In this document: positions 6,237-10,117 of the stretch, piece after piece | Numbering within the stretch: position 1 is the first letter of the stretch | Layout: each line of letters begins with the position of its first letter | Origin: Firmicutes bacterium UBA3914 | GTDB taxonomy: Bacteria; Bacillota; Limnochordia; Darwinibacteriales; Darwinibacteriaceae | Direction of reading: 5' to 3' | DNA: 10,117 nt | Assembly: GCA_002391385.1 (NCBI GenBank) | Contig: DGEY01000029.1 | Location: 1-10,117 of the forward strand | The notes under the pieces: model-generated | What the model saw: only the letters and a program-made list of their open reading frames with translations | What the model was told of the DNA's origin: nothing | Database searches by the model: none | Position numbers and translations under genes: made by a program

Positions 6237-8621
6237 CTAGCGTCTTTCTGCGCCGAACCGCTCCCTCAAGCCCTGCAGACAGCGCTCCATAATGGCATTG
6301 ATCTCCGCATCGGTGAGGGTGCGGTCACCCTGGAAGCGGAAGGCAAAGGCGACACTCTTCTTCCCAGCGGGGATGGGCGGTCCTGCGTAAACGTCGAAAA
6401 CGGTGAGCACCTGCAGCAGGTCGCCGGCCAGCTCCCGCAAGGCAGCCAGCATTTCGCCAACGGGCTGCCCAGCATCGACCACCACCGCCAAATCCCGATC
6501 CACCGCGGGAAAGCGCGGCAGCGGCTTGAAGTAGGGTGTCTGCTTGAAGAGGGGCAGAAGCTCCTCCAGGCGGAACTCGGCAGCATAGGCCCTGCCCGGG
6601 ACCTTGTAGTTGCGCAGAACTTGGGGATGGAGCTCGCCGAAAACGCCGATCGCGCTCCCTGCGTAGTGCAGGCTCATCTGGCGGCCGGGATGGAAGGAAG
6701 GATCCGTTCCCCTGCTCCAATCCAACTCACTCCAGGGCAGGAGCAGCTCCACCAGGCCCTTGAGGTCGTAAAAGTCAAACTCCCCATCGTCCATGGCCCA
6801 GTTTACGGCGGTGCGGCGGCCCCACAAGATCAAACCTAGCCGCAGTTCCTCCCTGGGCTGCTGAACCAAGGGCATTTCCGGCAGGTAGACAGCACCGATC
6901 TCAAAGAGGGCGGCCCGCTCCTGCTGCCGGCTGGCATTGAGGCCCACCGCTTCCAAAAGCCCGGGCAAAAGGCTCAGGCGCAGCACCGATAAATCTTCAG
7001 AAATGGGGTTCTGCAGCCGGATCATGGGCTCCTCCGCCCGCTGTAGGCGCTGGTAACAGTCGGGCCGCCCGAAGCTGTAGCTCAGGGCTTCCTGGAGACC
7101 AGCCCCCACCAAGACTTCCCGGAGATGCGCGACCAGGGCCAAACGCTGGCTCTGCCCCCCTGAGCTGGCTCGGTCCGGAGGCAGGGTGCTAGGAATATTT
7201 TCCAGCCCCCAGATGCGCACAACCTCTTCCACCAGGTCAGCCGGGAGCTCCACGTCGCGGCGGTGGGAAGGGACAGTTACCCTCAACAGATCAGGAGAAG
7301 GCTCCTCAATGCCAAACTCCAGAGAGCGCAAGATGCGGATAACATCCTGCCGGGGAACGGCGGTACCCAGCAGCCGCTCCACCTCCCTGAGCTCAAAGTC
7401 GATGACGGTCCGTTGGCCGTCAGCGGCATCCACATCAATGTGCCCGGCATAGATCTGGGCACCGGCCAGCCGCTGCAGAAGGTGCAGCGCCCTTCTGCTG
7501 GCCAAGATGGTTCCCTGGGGATCGATCCCCTTCTCGAAGCGGCTGGAGGACTCGGAGCTCAAACCTAAAGCCCGGGAGGTCCTGCGCACACTCAAGGGAG
7601 AAAAGTTGGCACTTTCCAGCAAAATGGTGGTGGTCTGGTCCGTTACCTCACTATCCTCACCGCCCATGATGCCAGCTATGCACTTGGGGGAGTGGGCATC
7701 GCAGATCACCAGCATTTCCGGGGTCAGCGCGCGCCTTTCGCCGTCCAGCGTCACGATCTCCTCCCCGGGCCGGGCGGTGCGGATCACCAGCCGCCCTTCC
7801 GCCAGTCGGGCGAAGTCAAAGGCGTGGAGGGGCTGGCCCGTCTCCAGCATCACGTAGTTGGTAATATCCACCACGTTGTTGATGGGCCGCATGCCCGCGG
7901 CCAGGAGACGCAGCTGCATCCAGAGGGGGGACTTGCCGATGCGTACCCCTTCCAGGAGGGCCGCGGTGTAGCGGGGACAGCGCTCCTGATCTTCCACCGT
8001 GACGCTGGTGCGCTCCGTGATGGGGACAGCCAACTCCTCATAGTCCAAGGCAGGCAGGCGCAGCTGGTTCCCTGTCAAGGCCGCGATCTCCCGGGCGATG
8101 CCGATGACGCTCATACAGTCGGGCCGGTTGGCATAGACCGAAACATCCAGGATCACATCGTCCAGTCCCAGAGCTTCCACCAGGGGCTGGCCGGGGGTAA
8201 GCTCAGGGGGCAGCACCCAGATGCCCGCGTGATCGTCACTGATGCCAAGTTCAGCCTGGGAGCAGATCATGCCCTGGGAGAGCACGCCCCGGATTTCCGT
8301 GGGTCTGATGGCCAGTCCCCCCGGCAGCACTGCTCCTTCCAAGGCCACGGGCACCGTCTGCCCAGCACCCACATTTGGGGCACCGCAGATGATGGAATAG
8401 GCGCCCTGTGCGCCCACGTCAACGGAGCACACCTTGAGGTTTTCTGCCCCGGGATGGTCTTGGACTTCCTGGACGAAGCCAACATAGACCCGCTCCAGAT
8501 CGGGGGCCAGCGGCGTAATCCCTTCCACCTCTAGGCCGGCCATGGTCAGCCTTTCCGCCAACTCCGCCGGTTCCCAGGGAATCTCAACGTAATCCTGCAG
8601 CCATCTATAACTTACTAACAT
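6237..8621 (-). CDS. pheT: Phenylalanyl-tRNA synthetase beta subunit
   Basis: The full-length beta subunit (794 residues) of the cytoplasmic alpha2-beta2 enzyme that charges tRNA-Phe. Domains in order: an N-terminal PheT segment (1-40), an EMAP/OB-type tRNA-binding domain (about 43-150), the B3/B4 editing domain (about 210-385) with GMRPINNVVDITNYVMLETG and GIMGGEDSEVTD, the B5 domain (about 405-475), the catalytic-like core (about 490-690) and a C-terminal anticodon-binding FDX-ACB domain (about 700-793). The B3/B4 domain in this family hydrolyses mischarged Tyr-tRNA-Phe. The ATG overlaps the end of pheS by 7 nt (ATGTTAG), and an AGGGGGG site 6 nt upstream lies inside pheS, so the two subunits are translationally coupled. 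No truncation or frameshift is visible. Confidence 0.98.
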   Translation of the reverse strand: MLVSYRWLQDYVEIPWEPAELAERLTMAGLEVEGITPLAPDLERVYVGFVQEVQDHPGAENLKVCSVDVGAQGAYSIICGAPNVGAGQTVPVALEGAVLPGGLAIRPTEIRGVLSQGMICSQAELGISDDHAGIWVLPPELTPGQPLVEALGLDDVILDVSVYANRPDCMSVIGIAREIAALTGNQLRLPALDYEELAVPITERTSVTVEDQERCPRYTAALLEGVRIGKSPLWMQLRLLAAGMRPINNVVDITNYVMLETGQPLHAFDFARLAEGRLVIRTARPGEEIVTLDGERRALTPEMLVICDAHSPKCIAGIMGGEDSEVTDQTTTILLESANFSPLSVRRTSRALGLSSESSSRFEKGIDPQGTILASRRALHLLQRLAGAQIYAGHIDVDAADGQRTVIDFELREVERLLGTAVPRQDVIRILRSLEFGIEEPSPDLLRVTVPSHRRDVELPADLVEEVVRIWGLENIPSTLPPDRASSGGQSQRLALVAHLREVLVGAGLQEALSYSFGRPDCYQRLQRAEEPMIRLQNPISEDLSVLRLSLLPGLLEAVGLNASRQQERAALFEIGAVYLPEMPLVQQPREELRLGLILWGRRTAVNWAMDDGEFDFYDLKGLVELLLPWSELDWSRGTDPSFHPGRQMSLHYAGSAIGVFGELHPQVLRNYKVPGRAYAAEFRLEELLPLFKQTPYFKPLPRFPAVDRDLAVVVDAGQPVGEMLAALRELAGDLLQVLTVFDVYAGPPIPAGKKSVAFAFRFQGDRTLTDAEINAIMERCLQGLRERFGAERR

Positions 8622-9655
8622 AGAAGTCCCCCCTGACTGCCGAACTGCGCTAGAAAACGTACATCGTTTTCGAAAAAGAGCCTAATGTCATTGACCCCGT
8701 ATTTGAGCATGGCGATGCGTTCAACGCCCATGCCAAAAGCAAATCCACTTACCTCCTGGGGATCATAACCTACTCCCTTCAAAACCCTTGGATCCACCAT
8801 TCCAGACCCGAGGATCTCCAGCCAGCCGGTGTCCTTGCACACCCGGCAGCCGGCTCCCCGGCAGATGATGCAGGAGACGTCCACCTCCGCACTGGGTTCT
8901 GTGAACGGGAAGTAGCTGGGGCGCAGGCGGATCTTGATGTCCGGTCCGAACATCCGCCGGGCAAAGAGCTCCAGGGTGCCCTTGAGATCGGCGAAGGTGA
9001 TCCCCCGATCCACCACCAACCCCTCGATTTGATGGAACATGGGCGAATGGGTGATATCCGAATCGGCCCGGTACACCTTACCCGGGGCTAAGATGCGGAT
9101 CGGGGGCTGCCTCTTCTCCATAACCCGGACCTGCACGGGAGAAGTTTGGCTCCGCAGAAGCAGCTCCTCCGTGATGAAAAAGGTGTCCTGCATATCCCGG
9201 GCGGGATGGTCCGGCGGGATATTGAGGGCTTCGAAGTTGTAGTAATCCCATTCCACTTCGGGCCCTTCCACAACCTCATAGCCCATGTACATGAAGATGG
9301 CCTTGGTCTCCTCAATGATGCGGGTTATGGGATGCACACTGCCCCGGGCAATGGTCCGTCCCGGCAGGGTCACATCAATGGTTTCCGCCTGCAGCCTGCG
9401 CTCTTCCTCCTCCCGGAAGAGCTGTTCCTCCCGCTGGTTCCAAGCGGCTTCCAGCTCATCCCGGAGTTCATTCACCAGCCGGCCGAATTTGGGCCGCTCT
9501 TCCGGCGGCAGCTGGCCGGTGCTGCGCAAAAGCAGCGTCAGTTCGCCCTTTTTGCCCAGGAACTTCACCCGCGCCTGCTCCAGCTCCTTGACACTGGCCG
9601 CCTGGGCACAGGCCGCCAAGGCACTCTTTCTAATCTCTTCCACTCTGTTCAACAC
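8615..9655 (-). CDS. pheS: Phenylalanyl-tRNA synthetase alpha subunit
   Basis: The catalytic alpha subunit, 346 residues from the chosen start. It has an N-terminal coiled-coil arm for tRNA (about 1-90), then the class II core. Motif 2 surrounds VYRADSDITHSPMFHQIEG (about 194-212) and motif 3 is GFAFGMGVERIAMLKYG (about 304-320). A C-x2-C-x4-C-x2-C cluster (Cys262, 265, 270, 273; CIICRGAGCRVC) resembles the one in other Gram-positive PheS proteins and may bind zinc. The ORF can open at GTG 9679, but AGGGAGG (9670-9664) would then lie inside the gene. GTG at 9655 is 8 nt after that site and gives the usual N-terminus (MLNRVEEIRKSAL), so I chose it. GTG 9661 is too close to the site (2 nt). The gene is controlled by the upstream T-box. 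Confidence 0.97.
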   Translation of the reverse strand: MLNRVEEIRKSALAACAQAASVKELEQARVKFLGKKGELTLLLRSTGQLPPEERPKFGRLVNELRDELEAAWNQREEQLFREEEERRLQAETIDVTLPGRTIARGSVHPITRIIEETKAIFMYMGYEVVEGPEVEWDYYNFEALNIPPDHPARDMQDTFFITEELLLRSQTSPVQVRVMEKRQPPIRILAPGKVYRADSDITHSPMFHQIEGLVVDRGITFADLKGTLELFARRMFGPDIKIRLRPSYFPFTEPSAEVDVSCIICRGAGCRVCKDTGWLEILGSGMVDPRVLKGVGYDPQEVSGFAFGMGVERIAMLKYGVNDIRLFFENDVRFLAQFGSQGGLLC

Positions 9656-9700
9656 TGCCACAACCTCCCTACACTGCACATTCGCCAGACAATGCTGCCG

Positions 9701-9950
9701 ATAAAAAAAGACTTCTCACATCCCGCCAAGGGACGCAAGAAGTACGCGGTACCACCCTAGTTGGCCGCTTTTCAGCTGGCCCACTCAAATCCTGTAACGG
9801 AGGAATCCGGCTGGACCTACTGCTACTTCAGTCCGCAGCTTAGGAGCGAATTCAACCCACTTCCCATCCAGGAAGACTCGCAGCCTCTGGTCTTCCCTCT
9901 CTGTGGAGTCCATGGGTTTACTGGCCTCCCTCATCGCCTTTATCTATCAA
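9701..9950 (-). promoter_or_regulatory. T-box riboswitch, tRNA-Phe responsive
   Basis: All diagnostic T-box elements are present in order on the minus strand. Stem I has AGTA (9923-9920) in the 5' side of the specifier loop, the lower helix GGGAG/CTCCT, the helix AACCCA/TGGGTT and a distal helix GGAAGAC/GTCTTCC that holds a GCTG loop. The specifier triplet is TTC at 9850-9848 (UUC, Phe), just after TGGGTTGAA. Downstream are GAAGTAG, CCGTTA and GAGTGG, then the T-box sequence AGGGTGGTACCGCG at 9758-9745. Its UGGU (9754-9751) pairs with the ACCA end expected for tRNA-Phe. The antiterminator forms by AGGG (9758-9755) pairing with CCCT (9732-9729), helped by CGC with GCG (9736-9734). Uncharged tRNA-Phe would stabilise it and switch pheST on. 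Stem boundaries were assigned by eye. Confidence 0.96.
9703..9743 (-). terminator. T-box attenuator terminator before pheS
   Basis: Read on the minus strand, ACTTCTTGCGTCCC (9743-9730) pairs over 14 positions, three of them G-U, with GGGATGTGAGAAGT (9724-9711) around a 5-nt loop. It is followed by C and seven Ts (9709-9703). The 5' arm overlaps the antiterminator half, so the two structures exclude each other, as expected for a T-box. The hairpin ends about 48 nt before the pheS start. Confidence 0.95.
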
Positions 9951-10087
9951 TGGAGCAAACCTTTGTTATACGCCAGGAGCTGTCTGTACAAAAGATACGC
10001 ACTTACTGACCCTGTGGTTCGGAACATCTGCCACACAACCTGAGGTGTTAGCTTCACCAGTGACCCTCCCCACGCGCTTAGTAAGAC
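9951..10087 (-). other. Extra 5' leader between promoter and T-box
   Basis: About 140 nt separate the expected transcription start (near 10087) from Stem I of the T-box. No ORF with a ribosome binding site is visible. CTTACT (10085-10080) can pair with AGTAAG (10007-10002), enclosing two smaller hairpins: GGTG/CACC with a 7-nt loop, and TGTGG (10035-10031) with CCACA (10017-10013). A short motif, AGGGTCA(C/G)T, occurs twice, about 55 nt apart. A weak second -10 (TATAAC, 9970-9965) just before the T-box has only a poor -35. It resembles no RNA family I can name. Confidence 0.35.
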
Positions 10088-10093
10088 ATCGCT

Positions 10094-10102
10094 ATTATAG
10101 CA
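10094..10102 (-). promoter_or_regulatory. Extended -10 promoter for the pheST operon
   Basis: The minus strand reads TGCTATAAT at 10102-10094, a perfect extended -10 box (TG-N-TATAAT) for the housekeeping sigma factor. With 17-nt spacing the -35 box would start outside the window, so it cannot be judged. Transcription would begin near 10087. It is the best promoter seen upstream of the T-box and the operon. Confidence 0.7.
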
Positions 10103-10117
10103 CAGAATCAGCCGAGG

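Noticed and set aside
7692..8534. Long plus-strand ORF (280 codons) opposite pheT
   Set aside because: It lies wholly antisense to the conserved editing and tRNA-binding region of pheT, is rich in His, Gln and Gly as expected from the reverse of a GC-rich gene, and shows no recognisable domain. The same holds for the other plus-strand frames at 159-767, 6132-6839 and 9146-9760.
9761..10009. Plus-strand ORF of 82 codons across the T-box region
   Set aside because: It overlaps the well-supported T-box leader on the other strand, has no ribosome binding site and shows no protein family features.
1..10117. CRISPR arrays, insertion sequences, tRNA or rRNA genes
   Set aside because: No repeated spacer-like units, transposase motifs, inverted terminal repeats or cloverleaf-like sequences were seen on either strand.

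Overview
The window reads as a piece of the core chromosome of a fairly GC-rich Bacillota (Firmicutes) bacterium, probably from a clostridial-type lineage. Three things suggest this: a T-box leader in front of pheST, the order pheS-pheT-zapA-cvpA-(...)-mutS2 that is also seen in Bacillus, and strong purine-rich ribosome binding sites with frequent GTG starts (pheS, zapA, the amidase and the U32 gene). The exact genus cannot be fixed from the sequence alone.

All seven genes lie on the minus strand, so transcription runs from high to low coordinates. At the right end (about 10100 to 9700) is a promoter with a perfect extended -10 box. It is followed by an extra 5' leader of about 140 nt and then a complete T-box riboswitch with a UUC (Phe) specifier codon, an antiterminator and an intrinsic terminator. 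Next come pheS and pheT, which overlap by 7 nt and encode the two subunits of phenylalanyl-tRNA synthetase. Then follow zapA (Z-ring associated protein) and cvpA (colicin V production family membrane protein). A GAGA-loop hairpin with a T-run just after cvpA probably ends much of this first transcription unit.

A 127-nt gap with a second, longer hairpin separates cvpA from three tightly packed genes. These are a small membrane-anchored N-acetylmuramoyl-L-alanine amidase (CwlD-like), a two-module U32-family protein related to RlhA/TrhP, and mutS2. In this trio each ribosome binding site overlaps the stop codon of the gene before it, so the genes are clearly co-transcribed. A hairpin just after the mutS2 stop is the likely end of the unit.

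Together the genes cover tRNA-Phe charging (controlled by the tRNA itself), cell division, peptidoglycan hydrolysis, probable RNA modification, and rescue of collided ribosomes or recombination control. No mobile element, CRISPR array, tRNA or rRNA gene was seen. I found no convincing new system. The points most worth a second look are the hairpin that covers the amidase ribosome binding site, the duplicated cysteine-bearing halves of the U32 protein, the long 5' extension before the T-box, and the amidase-U32 pair lying where Bacillus has polX.
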